A DNA stretch of 64,000 nt from the NCBI GenBank assembly GCA_015680685.1, contig MNCI01026893.1, forward strand, positions 244,563-308,562, in the 5' to 3' direction. Below, one piece after another: positions 34,560 through 45,599 of this stretch. The stretch is from Gnetum montanum. Taxonomy: Eukaryota > Streptophyta > Gnetopsida > Gnetales > Gnetaceae. Position 1 is the stretch's first letter. Every line of letters begins with the position of its first letter. The translations under genes were made by a program, and so were the position numbers. The notes below the pieces were generated by a model that did not search any database, was not told the DNA's origin, and saw only the letters and a program-made list of their open reading frames with translations.

Positions 34560-35850
34560 ACTTCCTATAAGTGTGCTAGTCTTGAAGGAGAAATTTTCCA
34601 AGGTGTTTAAGGAATAATTGGATGGACTACCGCAGATGAAAAATGTATATTACTAGATTGAGTTCATTTCTTATGATACCATCACAAATGAGAGAGCTTA
34701 CTAGATGGCACCAAATCATAGAGCTAAATTACAAAGGAAAGTAGAGGAGTTACTTGAAAGTGGATTTGTGAGAAAATGCATTTCACCTTGTGCAATTGCA
34801 GTAGTGCTAGTGCCAAAGAATAACAGTGATGAATGAAGGATGTATATCAATTACAAAGAATAATAATGATGAATGAAGGATGTACATCAATTCTAGGGAA
34901 GTGAACAGGATAATAGTGAGGTATATTTTCTAATTTCAAGATAAGATGATATTATTGATATCCTTAATAATGCTAAAATATTTAGGAAAGTTTATTTGAA
35001 CACTAGTTACCATCAAATTAGAATTAGACCTAGTGATGAGTGAAAGTTAGCTTTCAAAACATCAAATGGATTGTTTGAGTAGTTGGTGATGCTATTTGGG
35101 CTCACTAATGTACTTGCTACATTCATGAGGTTGATGCATGATGTAGTGAAGGACTTAATTGGTAAGTACTCTATTATCTTTCTTGATGGTATTTTGCTGA
35201 ATAGATCTTATGAGGAAGAGCATTGGATCACTTGAGAATGGTATGTCTTAAGTTGAAGGAGGCACAACTAGTGATCAATGTGAAGAAAATTCATTTCTTT
35301 AAGAGGGAGATTAGATATTTGGAGCATGTGGTTTTTAAAAATCAGATTTGATTGAAAGCTATCAAGGTGAAGGCTATTAGGAATTGGCCAACTCTTAAGA
35401 ATGTTTGGGAGTTAAGATCATTCCTTGGTTTAACATGCTTTTATAGATGGCTCATAAAAACCTTTAGTGGTATTTTGTGGCCTATGTTTTCTTTGTTAAA
35501 GAAAAATATAGATTTTAGGTAGGATAATAAAACCCAAGGAATATTTGACTTGTTGAAAGCAAAGATTACTTGTGAACTGGTGCTTGCAATTCTAGATTTT
35601 TAGAAGCTTTTTTATGTGGAGGTGGATGCTAGTGGACTTGCCATTGGTGGGGTACTTTTACAAGAAGGTAGGCTTATTGATTTCTTCCAAAAAGTTGAAT
35701 GAGTCAAGGAAAAAATGTAGCATATATGAGGAGTTGTATGCTATTCTTCAAGCAATCAAGCATTGGAGGCATTACTTGATGTCCAAGGAGTTTACCTTGA
35801 TGACATACCAAAAAGCACTATAATTTCTAAACTCTAAAAAGAAGTTGAGT
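34560..35850 (+). pseudogene. Reverse transcriptase and RNase H of F
   Basis: Recognisable parts: LESGFVRKCISPCAIAVVLV near 34750-34810, a tandem copy of about 45 bases (34820-34890), FLDGILLN near 35180 replacing the usual YxDD box, and the RNase H start YVEVDASGLAIGGVLLQEG near 35607-35665 with the first catalytic Asp. There is no second RNase H, in contrast to A, C and D. Confidence 0.78.
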
Positions 35851-36149
35851 ACAAAGCACATGAAAAGGATTATATAGTTATAGGAGTTCAATTTTATGTT
35901 GATGCACAAAATTAAAAAAGCTAATATGGTGGTTGATGTGTTATTTAGAGTGCCTGTGATGAATTTCAACATACCTCATGTAGAATGTATGGATGATTTT
36001 ACTTCTTTGTATGGTCATGATGATGATTTTGGATAGATTTGAAGGATTCTCAAAGAGCCATTGATGAGTATAATAGACTAGTGGAAGAACAATCATATTC
36101 AAGATGAACTATTATTTAAGAATGGAAAAGTATATATTCCTAATTATGA

Positions 36150-37255
36150 TTTTAGAAAAACATTTTGTTTGAAAAGAATTATAGTCACTTGGAAGGTCAC
36201 ATTGGTAGGGAAAAAACATTGAAAATGGTGGTTAGGCACTATTTTTGACCTGGTATGGAAACAAAAGTTTCAAAATTTGTGAAGGAGTTGAGATGTCAAA
36301 AGATCATTGGAGGTAAAGGTATAGATGGAAACTGTATGTCTTTGCCAATTTCCAAAGGTCCATGGGAAAGTATGTTAATGAAATTTCTGAGTGGTATTCC
36401 AAAGATCAATAGTGGGAATGATGTAATTTTTATTGTTGTTGATAGGTTCTCAAGATGTCACATTTCATTCCATGAAAGAGGTGAGTGATGTATTTCATGT
36501 TGCAAATTTTGTTGTCTAGCATGTTGTGAAGTTTCATGGTATTCCCTTGAATATTATTAATGATAGAGATTCCAAGTCTACAAGTCATTTTTAGAAGTCC
36601 ATTTGGAAAATTTTAGGGACATAGTTGAATTTTTCTAGTTCCTATCATTCATAATTTAATGGCCAAATGGAGATAGTGAATAAATCCTTGCTAAACATGT
36701 TGAGATGTTTGTGTGATGAACAGCCAAATAGGTGGAAAAACTTGTTGTGTCATGGTAAGTTTTTCTACAATAATGCTTTTCATGTTGCTATTGGTAAAAG
36801 CCCATTTGAGGTGAACTATGAGTTATTTCCAAATATGGTGGACACTTTAAAGACCTTTAATGATAAAGCTCAACTTAGTGCTAATTTTGTTCAAGAGATG
36901 AGAGATCTCCATGCATAACTAAAATAAAATCTTAAGAACAAGGTTGAAGAGAGAGTCCTAAAGAGGAATGAGAGTAAGCAGATGTCTAATTTTACTATTA
37001 GTGATCTAGTTTGGATGCACTTGAAGAAAGAGTAATTGAGAGATGTTAACTTATTAAAATATAAGGCCAAGAAGATGGAGCCTTTTGAAATCAAGGCTAA
37101 AATTAATGAAAATTATTTTGAGATTAATTTACCAAACAATGTTGATATGTATTTTGTTTTTAATGTTTTAAATCTTGTGCACTATCATGGACAATCTATT
37201 GAGGAGACAATACAATGTAGCATTGAGGAGTTGAAAGGGGATATTTATTAATCCA
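36150..37255 (+). pseudogene. Integrase of F
   Basis: Core landmarks: PWESMLMKFLSGIPK, DVIFIVVDRFSR (first Asp), NIINDRDSKSTSHF (second Asp) and SSSYHS-FNGQMEIVNKSLL (third Glu). An open run at 36667-36918 gives LLNMLRCL and KSPFEVNYE. The C-terminal barrel region 37036-37251 ends in FNVLNLVHYHG. Stops and frame changes occur upstream of 36255 and elsewhere. Confidence 0.82.
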
Positions 37256-37445
37256 AGCCTTCAATGGAGAGAAAGGTAATCATACTCAAGTAGAGGAAAG
37301 CTTCTAGTACTTGGGGTGTCAAGAGGTATGAATATTTGATTCATTGGGAGGATCAGTTCATTGATGATGTTGTATGGATCCATGAGATCAAACTCCATAA
37401 GTGAGGGATCACTTCTACCCCTATGATCTTGGTCACCTAACATTA
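37256..37445 (+). pseudogene. Chromodomain-like C-terminus of F integrase
   Basis: KASSTWGVKRYEYLIHWEDQ followed by FIDDVVWIHEIKLHK fits the chromodomain pattern YLV-WKG-P--D-TW----L in order and spacing. In chromoviruses this domain guides integration toward marked chromatin. One stop precedes it and one follows HK. Confidence 0.65.
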
Positions 37446-37452
37446 CTTTTTG

Positions 37453-37469
37453 AAGGATGGGAGAGCTAG
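37453..37469 (+). other. Polypurine tract of F
   Basis: AAGGATGGGAGAGCTAG abuts the LTR start TGTAGGAACATC. Confidence 0.7.
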
Positions 37470-37557
37470 TGTAGGAACATCTCTTTCAATTCCATTGTCC
37501 TTTCCTACATGTATGTTTTGTAGGTTTTAGACAATAGAGATACATCTTAGGGGACTA

Positions 37558-37742
37558 TAAGATGTCTTAGCCAAGACCTTGAAGTAACATAAGATGTCTT
37601 AAATTTAGAGAAGATGTCTTAGTCAAATGTCAAACTTCTCAAAGGAGATGTCTTGGGCAAAATGTCTTACACAAGACATCATGACCTAGAAGTAGATGTC
37701 TTGGGACTAGATGAGATGTCTTGAAAAATAGTAGATGTCTTT
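37558..37742 (+). promoter_or_regulatory. U3 repeat cluster AGATGTCTT (F LTR)
   Basis: Seven to eight direct copies of AGATGTCTTA/G, plus one inverted copy (AAGACATC), within 185 bases, ending about 50 bases upstream of the TATA box. It has the layout of an LTR enhancer. Confidence 0.6.
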
Positions 37743-37790
37743 CCTGAGAGCTAGGTTAACATAGATATGCCTTCCCAAGGTTAGAGATGA

Positions 37791-37799
37791 CTTATATAG
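37791..37799 (+). promoter_or_regulatory. LTR TATA box of F
   Basis: CTTATATAGATGG context, downstream of the U3 repeat cluster. Confidence 0.55.
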
Positions 37800-38445
37800 A
37801 TGGGGAAACTTCTGAAAACACCTATTCCAATTTAGGAAATAGTTGAAACATGATGGAAAAGGATGGAAATAGCTCAGGAGAAGGTGAGAAGACTTGAAAA
37901 TTATCCAAAGAGCCTTAATTTAAGTTAAGAAAAGATTTATAGGTTTCTTGTCTTCTAGTTTATTATAAATATTCTTCTATTTTACAATTATTAGTGAAAG
38001 AGAGATAGATGAGTAAGAACGATAGCTCTTGTACAGGTGAAGAGTTGAGTAATAGAGAGTGTGTCAACACATTGAGTGAGTGCAATTGGTGATTGTAGCT
38101 CCAAGATCAAATTATAGTGTGTTGGTCGTTGTGTTCTATTCTCTTATGTCCTACTTGTAAGTTGAGATCTTTGTCCTGAGTTATGGAAGAGATTCTCTAT
38201 TGGTTGTGTCTTGCATTGAGAAGAGCCATTGTATGGTTGTAGAGTCTTATTCTCTATAATATCATTGAGTGTGATAAATTTTGAATATTTGTGGATTTTG
38301 TGAACCCTATAGTAATCTTATAATAAACTAATTGAAGAGAGCTATTTTTATTTTTTTTTTCTTTGAGTAAAAAACTTTTATCTTTGCATAATACCCAGAT
38401 TTTGTATTTGAACATGATTTAATTGTGGAGTGAACCTACTTCACA

Positions 38446-39760
38446 TGTCTTCTTTCACAACTACAAATTAGCAACAAAGGTAGATGTGTGCTTCATGATG
38501 AATTTCTACATGATCACATTTACAAGGTCATTTTCAACTTAAAGAATAGATATGACTACCCATGATTTATGGACATTCTTAACTACGTAGTGGTCTAGAA
38601 GATTCCTTCTTTGTGGAACAAATAAAAGGTCTAATGATTTCAACACCAGGTATAGCCTTACTTGGTTATCTAAAAGCATATTTACTAGGAATTCCTTGAT
38701 GGCCTCATAAGATCATGTGTTCTCAAAGAGATCTAGGGCACCATCTTGGATCATGTGCATGATGGTATGTGTAATGGGAATTATGATGGAAAGAGAAATA
38801 TGAAAAATTTACTACTTGTAAGGTATTTTTAGCTCACCACATTTCATAATGCTCAATACTTTGTGTGCTACTGTGACAAGTGCTAGCATAAAAGAGATAT
38901 ATTCTAATGTATGGAAGGATCACAATAGTATCCAACCATCAGATCCCTTCAACATATGAGGAATTAACTTTGGTGGTCTTATCTCTCCAACCTTCAATGG
39001 AAGAGCATATGTCATTCTATGCATAGACTATTGCATGAAGTTGATACAAGATAATATTGTTAATGATTGTTTATCTACCACTGTAGTTGAGTTTCTTTGA
39101 AACAATATATTCTATAAGTTCAATAGTCCTAATAATTTATTGGCATTTATAGAGTTAATCATAGATTAACTTTCCCTATCACATGTTCATCAATGACATA
39201 GAAAAAGTTGAAAAATTAACAATTGTAAGAATATTCATGAAAATAATTAGTAGGTACATAAGTGACTATGCTAATAATCTTAATGATACTCTTTTGACCT
39301 ATAAAATGGCATGGAAAATCCCTATTGGGTTCATCTTGTTTGAGCCAATAAATGAATAGGTTCCATGACTAGTTATTAATTTTAAAATAAAAAATGTCCA
39401 ATGTGAAAATTTTGATATGACATAAAATTTTGAATAGACACAGAGATTGATTAATCTCAATCTTCTCAATGAGAATTGTATAATTGACTTAATTTGTAAT
39501 GAGTTAGAACATTCCTATACCAAGGCTCACCATGATATTTGTGCAAGATAGCTTGATTTCAAGCTTGGTGATAAGGTTGTTTATTTGAATTCTTCATACT
39601 TGTCACATTTGGGAATGTTTTAATTTCAATAGGAAGGATTCTACATTGTCCATTCTTATCACTAGTTTAGCATAGTACATATTTATCATCAAGATAATTG
39701 AGACAAGATTTTTTTGGTTAATGAAAAACATCTAAAGTGCTATAAAGAATATATTTTTCC
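38446..39760 (+). pseudogene. Integrase remnant of gypsy element H
   Basis: Pieces in one or two frames: DHVHDGMCNGNYDGKRN with CDKC near 38745-38890 (zinc-binding region), FNIWGINFGGLISP near 38955 (first catalytic Asp changed to Asn), TYKMAWKIPIGFILFEP near 39297-39345, and HSYTKAHHDICAR then LDFKLGDKVVYLNSS near 39510-39600. The order is that of Tat/Athila-type integrase. It is the most decayed pol in the window; the upstream part is missing. Confidence 0.65.
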
Positions 39761-39764
39761 TCTA

Positions 39765-40855
39765 AGAGTACATAACTATCAATCTTGTATTTTACACTTA
39801 GAAGTTTATTAGGGACATGGATTAGTATGGGGAAGAAATTATTCATGTCATGTTAAATTTTCTTTCTTTGTTGCTAATATATTTAAGTATTTTAATAAAG
39901 TTGGTATGCTTAGTTAGAATTTTTACATCTTTAAGTTTAATATTTATCATTCATGACCTTTTTTTAAGTATATTTTGTATGTGTATATGTGGAAAAATCA
40001 ATTAATGTGCTTTATTAATGCTCACCCAATAACCCAATGGAGGATGTATGAGTTACAGATGCAATAATGATGCAAGAGTGCTAAACAAGTCCAAAGTGGA
40101 TCCCTGATCAATGGAATGCTCGTGCCATGGAATTTATGCATCCATTTTTTCTCTATCCATGATTGGTAAATCAAGATCAAATTTAGCAAGAAGCTAGGAC
40201 TCACACTATGAACTATTAAAGGTAATACTACTAGATACATCGGTAGGTGGTCGGTCCACACCGTAGGGTATGAGCTTCAAAATCCTAAAAGAGTGCTTGG
40301 TTACTAGAAAGGAAATGCTATGTTATTAAGGATTCTCATCAGTGTGATTGGACAAAGATGCATGTGCTTGTTGTACCTAGCCATATTAATCATAAGAGAT
40401 TTATGGTCTTACAGACCTATGCATGTTATGTGATGAGATATGAATTCTCATGTTCGTGCAAGTTGAAGACTCTAGATGGTGATCCAATACTTCAATCATT
40501 TCCATGATTCTTGTGTACTAGTAGAAACCATCTTGTTATGAAAAGAAGAAGGAAAGAAAAGATGAAGAGAAAAAGAAAAGAAAGAGAAAAAAAAGGAACA
40601 AAAAATAATAAAACATTGATGCTGATAAGAGGAGGTAATGGAAAGAGCAATATAACATCAAGATTATTGGCCCATGAAAATTGATACTTTTACAATCATA
40701 GAACAATCTTATAATTGTTTAATTAAGATCAAAATGGAAGGTTGAATTAGTATCCATGCATAGGCTATCTCATGTTCTACCTATTATCTTGAATATTTGA
40801 CTATTAAATGTAATAGTCCATATAATATCCTACTTCATACCTACGAATGATCATG
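39765..40855 (+). repeat. Direct repeat, left copy (probable LTR of H)
   Basis: Starts ATCAATCTTGTATTTTACAC and aligns throughout with 42600-43578, including AATCAATTAATGTGCTTTAT and GATGGTGATC. It follows the H integrase directly, the place of a 3' LTR. No clean TG/CA ends are visible. Confidence 0.6.
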
Positions 40856-41530
40856 AAGATTTAGAAGTTTCTCTCTTTGTAAAATTTGATGTTGTTAAAT
40901 GTTTATTTCAACAAATATCTAAATATTTTTGTTTTTTAGAATAAAAATGATTAATCTAAACTATGATAATATTTTATCATGAGAATTTTAATATCTTGGT
41001 CATGGCATTGTAATTATCAGTGGGATTGGGATCAATTAGTATAGCTAAAGAAACTGATGAGAGGTTTCTGGCAAAGAAAATTTGAGGAAACTTAGTATGC
41101 ATATGTGCATAGATAAAAGACAACCAAACCAAAATCCTAACTTCTAGATGGTATACAATAAAATATTTCAGCGTTATTTCACTAATGTATCAACTATGAA
41201 ATAATCATGATAAGATGACACTAGTAGTAATAAGTGTAACCCTCCACTTGGAAGATGAACTTTAAGGTTTACTTTCATCATGTGGATTACTAGTAATGAA
41301 GGGATATGGTAGTGGATCTCTTGGAAGGTAGAGGATGTGCTCACATGAGCTAATTGAATGGCTAGATAGGAATCTAGTGATGTTGCACTCTTACCTTCTC
41401 TTTCTTATTTATCTTTCACTCTTCATCTCTTATCTTTCCATTTTGTGCATTGTTGTTTGTGACAAGAAATTAATTAGATGAAATGGATGGTGAGATTTTG
41501 CCATGAAAAAGAATTATGTTTAATGTTGAT
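40856..41530 (+). other. Unassigned A/T-rich sequence
   Basis: No coding, RNA gene or repeat recognised. It separates the left H repeat from the stray C-type LTR. Confidence 0.5.
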
Positions 41531-42140
41531 TGAAAAAACACCACAAAAAATATATTGTAATCTATAACCTTCATCATCCAATGTGAGATAAGATTTTATT
41601 GTAAATGTAAGGTTTGCAGCCCATGAGCTATATTCTTGCATACTTTGACTTCTTGAGGCTGAAAAATGCCTTAAAAGTTGCTATTTCCTCACTTTCGAAG
41701 TGGAAAAATTAATGTTATGTCTATATATGAGCTTGGGAAGGCTAAATAATCCTTAGGGACTGCCACATTTAGCATTTTTATGGGTTTTATAGGGGTATAG
41801 CCTCAACTACGCTAGAACCACCTACCCCCAACATAGATGGTGTTGGGTTTTCACTTTTCTAGAAAAATCCAACTTAGTCACCAACAAAAACCTAGTTTAT
41901 ATAAAGAGCTCTTCCTCCCTTGGGTAAGTTGATTTTTTAATATGTGTTTTGAGTCATCACTTTCATAAGAGAAATTATACTTTGTGAAAGTGCTATCTTA
42001 CTTACATAGCCTAGAATTTTTTGGTTGATGTGGAGTCTCATTTTTGTTTAATAAATGAAGCTCATGATTTTCTTCTTGTTTTACACTATTGATTCCTTAA
42101 ACATTAAAATACTAAAAATATTGATTTTTTTTCTATTTCA
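41531..42140 (+). repeat. C-type LTR fragment (5' part)
   Basis: TGAAAAAACACCAC at the start, then TTTTATTGTAAATGTAAGG and ATGGGTTTTATAGGGG, match the first 600 bases of the C 3' LTR. A TATA-like CTATATATG is at about 41720. It is cut off before the conserved LTR end. Confidence 0.65.
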
Positions 42141-42599
42141 TTGAGCTACGCTGCTTCATCATTATCCATGGAGGTTACAACTGTATAGCATGGTGTTGGA
42201 CCATCTAGGTTATAACTAAGGGATATTTATTGTTTTTCATGTGTGATGTTGCACCTGTTCCATAAGGGATTGTGACACATGTGAGTGATTCTGAACATGG
42301 TACTTGTACCCATGGGAGATTGTAATGCATATGTGTATTTATTATTAATTTATTCTTATATTTATAAAATTTATAAAAACATAAAATTTAAAATTATAAA
42401 TATTTTCTTAATTCCTTACTATGGTAACATGGATTTCTCATTATATTATATGTATTATAATTGATTTTATTTTTCTTAAATGCAATAACATACACGAGTG
42501 ATCTTGGTAGTATGCTCAACCTCATCTTCAAATCTTATGACTAGATTTCATTACATTTTATATGATATAATTTCATTGTTCATGAATACTAGGACTCCT
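42141..42599 (+). other. Unassigned A/T-rich sequence
   Basis: Nothing recognised between the LTR fragment and the right H repeat. Confidence 0.5.
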
Positions 42600-43578
42600 A
42601 TCAAGTATGTAATAATCAATCTTATATTTTACACTTAGAGGTCTATCAAGTGATAGATATGGATTAGTTATGTTATATTTTCTTTCTTTCTCACTATTGC
42701 TTTTTGTGTGTTTTAGTAAATTTGTTGTGTTTGGTTAGAATTTTTATATTTTAATTTTAACATATAATCATTTATAATTTTTTCTTTTCTTCAAGTATGT
42801 TTTCACATGTTTGGAAAAATCAATTAATGTGCTTTATTAATGCTTACCCAATATGCCAATGGGGAATGATTGAGTTGCAAAGGTAATGATGATGTAGGAA
42901 TGATGAATGGATTTAAAGTGAAATCTTGATTGATAAAATGCCCACTTAATAGAATTTATTCATCTATTTTTCTTCTATCAATCATTAGTAAATCAAGCTC
43001 TAATTCAATGTTTGGTCATTGATAGGAAAATGGTATAACATCAAGAATCCTTGTAATGACTTTGATGGTTTTGATCGTTATGGTTAAATTAAGATGTACA
43101 TGCTTATCATTCATGGTCACCTTGATTAGGAGAGATTCATGATTCTCATGAATCTATGTGTTCCAGATGGAAAGGGATGGATGTTCATGTTTGTGCAAAT
43201 CAGTGATTTTAGATGGTGATCTAGCATTCTATCATTCTCATAATTCTCATGCACATCATACAAGATCCTCTTTTTATGAAAAATTATTTTTCCTAAATAA
43301 AAAAAATGATTTTTAAAATAAATTGAGGAAGAAGAGGTAATAGGAAGAGAGATGTTATTCCAACCTCTTTGGTCCATGTAAATTTGTCTTTCTATCATTT
43401 TAAATTAATAATATAATTTTTTAAATAAGGAGAACATGAAAGGTTAAACTAATACCCATGTAAAACATTTTTGAAGTTAGTTAGGCATGCTTATCTCATG
43501 TTCAACCTAACACCTAGATCACTTAACTTTCAAATATAATAATATGAGACAATTTCTTATTTTATCATTACCTATTAT
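42600..43578 (+). repeat. Direct repeat, right copy (probable LTR of H)
   Basis: Second copy of the approximately 1-kb repeat in the same orientation. Element D begins directly after it. Confidence 0.6.
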
Positions 43579-43784
43579 TGCAATTGAAAAAATTGATTGT
43601 TGAAAAAACCCATGGATCTAGTGCACATCAGTTCCCAACCACAAATCCCTAAGGCCTCTGAGAAAAATGGGATCTGAGGTGTCCTAGCTAGTCTGGTAGA
43701 TCAACCAGGGACCTAGGGGCTTGTAAAATAGTGTAATAAAATTGTGAAAATTGGCCATAACATGCAAGTTTTTGTGGTGTTTTA
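43579..43784 (-). repeat. Deleted 3' LTR of D (206 bases)
   Basis: Has both LTR ends of the C family (minus strand start AAAACACCAC; end TTTTTTCAACAATC) but lacks about 1.25 kb of the middle. Confidence 0.7.
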
Positions 43785-43797
43785 ATGGTCTCTCTTT
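43785..43797 (-). other. Polypurine tract of D
   Basis: Minus strand AAAGAGAGACCAT before the LTR, a mutated form of the A/C tract. Confidence 0.7.
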
Positions 43798-44019
43798 GTT
43801 GGTTTTTGGAAGATTGACCCGAGAGATACCCACAAAGAATACAAAATACTACTAAACATTATGATGTTATAATGCATATAGGCCACTTGTGATGACAACA
43901 AAAAAGCTATCCAGGTCACCAATGCTACTAGTTTAAGGCCATCATGGGCCATGGTATTAGTTTAAGGCATTAGAATGCCATTGAAAGTACACTCTCTTGT
44001 CAATGATTATCAGTGACAT

Positions 44020-44860
44020 GTAGTATGGCTTTAGATAGAAATGATTGACCAGCTTGGCTAGCTCATTCCCATCCATGTTAGCTATTTTGAATGCACCATT
44101 CCCATAGGCTATGGTAACAAGGAATGACCCTTCCTAGTTGATTGAGAATTTTTATGCATGCTCATAGACAACTTTAAGAACTAGGTCACCCTCTCTTGAT
44201 AGTGCTTAATGTAAGTAAGCACTTGCATATGTTGCTCCTCCACCATGTCCAATATTGTTGTTTGCAACTCCTTATTCTACTCATCATTGATGAAGTTAGT
44301 CAAGACAACTTGGAGTGATGGAACCTATAATTCAAGAGGTAAAATAACTTTAGAACCATAAACCAAGCTATAAGTGCTTAAACTAGTTACCATGCAATAG
44401 GTTGTTCTATATGTCCATAGTGCATGGAAAAACTGATCATGCCATTTGTGCTTGCTTTTGTTGAGCATCATCTTTTTGAGTAAGTTGATGATGGCCTTGT
44501 TTTGATGTGGTCTTCCTTAGGAGAATAGCCTTAATTCACTTGGTAAACTATTTGATTATGGCAATGATTAAGCTATGTCCTACCAAAGACTTAGATGTTA
44601 TAAGTCCAATGATATCCAACCCCCATTATTGAAATGGCCATGTTATCTGAGTGGTATGTAACATAGTCGGTGAAACATGTATGAGGTTGCTATATCATTG
44701 GCATGCGTTACAATGCTTAACCTTTTTTTGGTAGTCATTTCTCATCTAGGGCCAATAGTATCCTAACCATCTAATCTTAGTGGCACTTTAGGAGCATGGC
44801 ATCATAGGATCATCAACATAATGTGTTATCATCTATAATGAAATATTGCTTCAATCACTT
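44020..44860 (-). pseudogene. Integrase of D
   Basis: C-terminal end reads GNGAFKIANMDGNELAKLVN, matching the C and A3 ends. Core and zinc-binding pieces are in several frames (LGYYWP-like near 44750). About 60 residues around the second catalytic Asp seem to be missing near 44500. No open core remains. Confidence 0.65.
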
Positions 44861-45430
44861 GTGTACAATGTCCTTTTGAGTAGTAGTTAGGCCTTGTGAG
44901 GATTTTCCATGCATAAGATAAAATTTGATATTGTCATACCACTCCTTAGAAGGTGTAGTATGAATGATAGCCACAAACATATCCTCAATGTTCTGGGTAA
45001 TGGAAATAGCATAGTCTAGAGTTATGGTGGGCAAGGTACTAAACACATTTGGCATCACATTGTGGGCTAATGTTGCAATTACATTGGCTATGGAATTTTC
45101 ATTTTGGGGTATATGTTGGATATCAATGTTTGCAAATTGTTGTAACAATTGCTTTCGTAGGTCACAATAAGATTGTAAGTGTTTAGCTTTGCGTGCATAG
45201 ACTTTAGTTACTTAGTTAACCACAAGTTGTGTGTCTACTTTGATCACTAAGCATTTAATATCTAGGTCATGAGCTACTATCATTCCTTTGATCAAACCCT
45301 TGTACTCCACAATGTTTTTAGTACATGAGAACTTAAAATGATAGGTGAAGGATTAGATTTCATTAGATGAAAATGTTAGTATGGTGGTGGCAATAGCCCC
45401 ATGAGAAGTTGAAGCTCCATTAAAGTCCAT
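44855..45430 (-). pseudogene. Second RNase H and linker of D
   Basis: Open from 45148 to 44855: LQQFANIDIQHIPQNENSIA and NVIATLAHNVMPNVF are the C-terminal part and linker. Upstream, CTKNIVEYKGLIKGM-like text near 45290-45330 shows the Glu motif. Equivalent to 27774-28489 of C. Confidence 0.75.
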
Positions 45431-45599
45431 GACTACTTCATAACACTTGGGAACTTGGTTAATTGTGCTAATATGTTCACTAGGGAATTTAGAATCTATA
45501 GATGCTTGATCATTGATCGGAAAAACTAGAAGCTACACAACTATAGCTTGACCTTTTGTTGAGGATTGAAAGATGTAATGAAGGTTAAACTCCATAGTT

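Larger units (their letters stand above)
32307..38445 (+). mobile_element. Chromovirus-type Ty3/gypsy element F
   Basis: Order: truncated 5' LTR (32307-32630), PBS resembling initiator-Met tRNA, gag, protease, reverse transcriptase with a single RNase H, integrase, a C-terminal chromodomain-like segment, polypurine tract, and full 3' LTR (37470-38445). The chromodomain and PBS set it apart from the Tat elements around it. Dozens of stops and frame changes occur throughout. Its 5' LTR lacks about the first 650 bases because C inserted there. Confidence 0.82.
37470..38445 (+). repeat. 3' LTR of F
   Basis: TG start at 37470 and CA end at 38445, 976 bases. U3 holds a cluster of AGATGTCTT words (37558-37742), and a TATA box lies at 37791-37799. 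Confidence 0.8.

Noticed and set aside
34820-34900. Near-identical 45-base copies in F RT, considered as a functional repeat
   Set aside because: A single tandem duplication inside a dead coding region; A/T-rich and specific to this copy.
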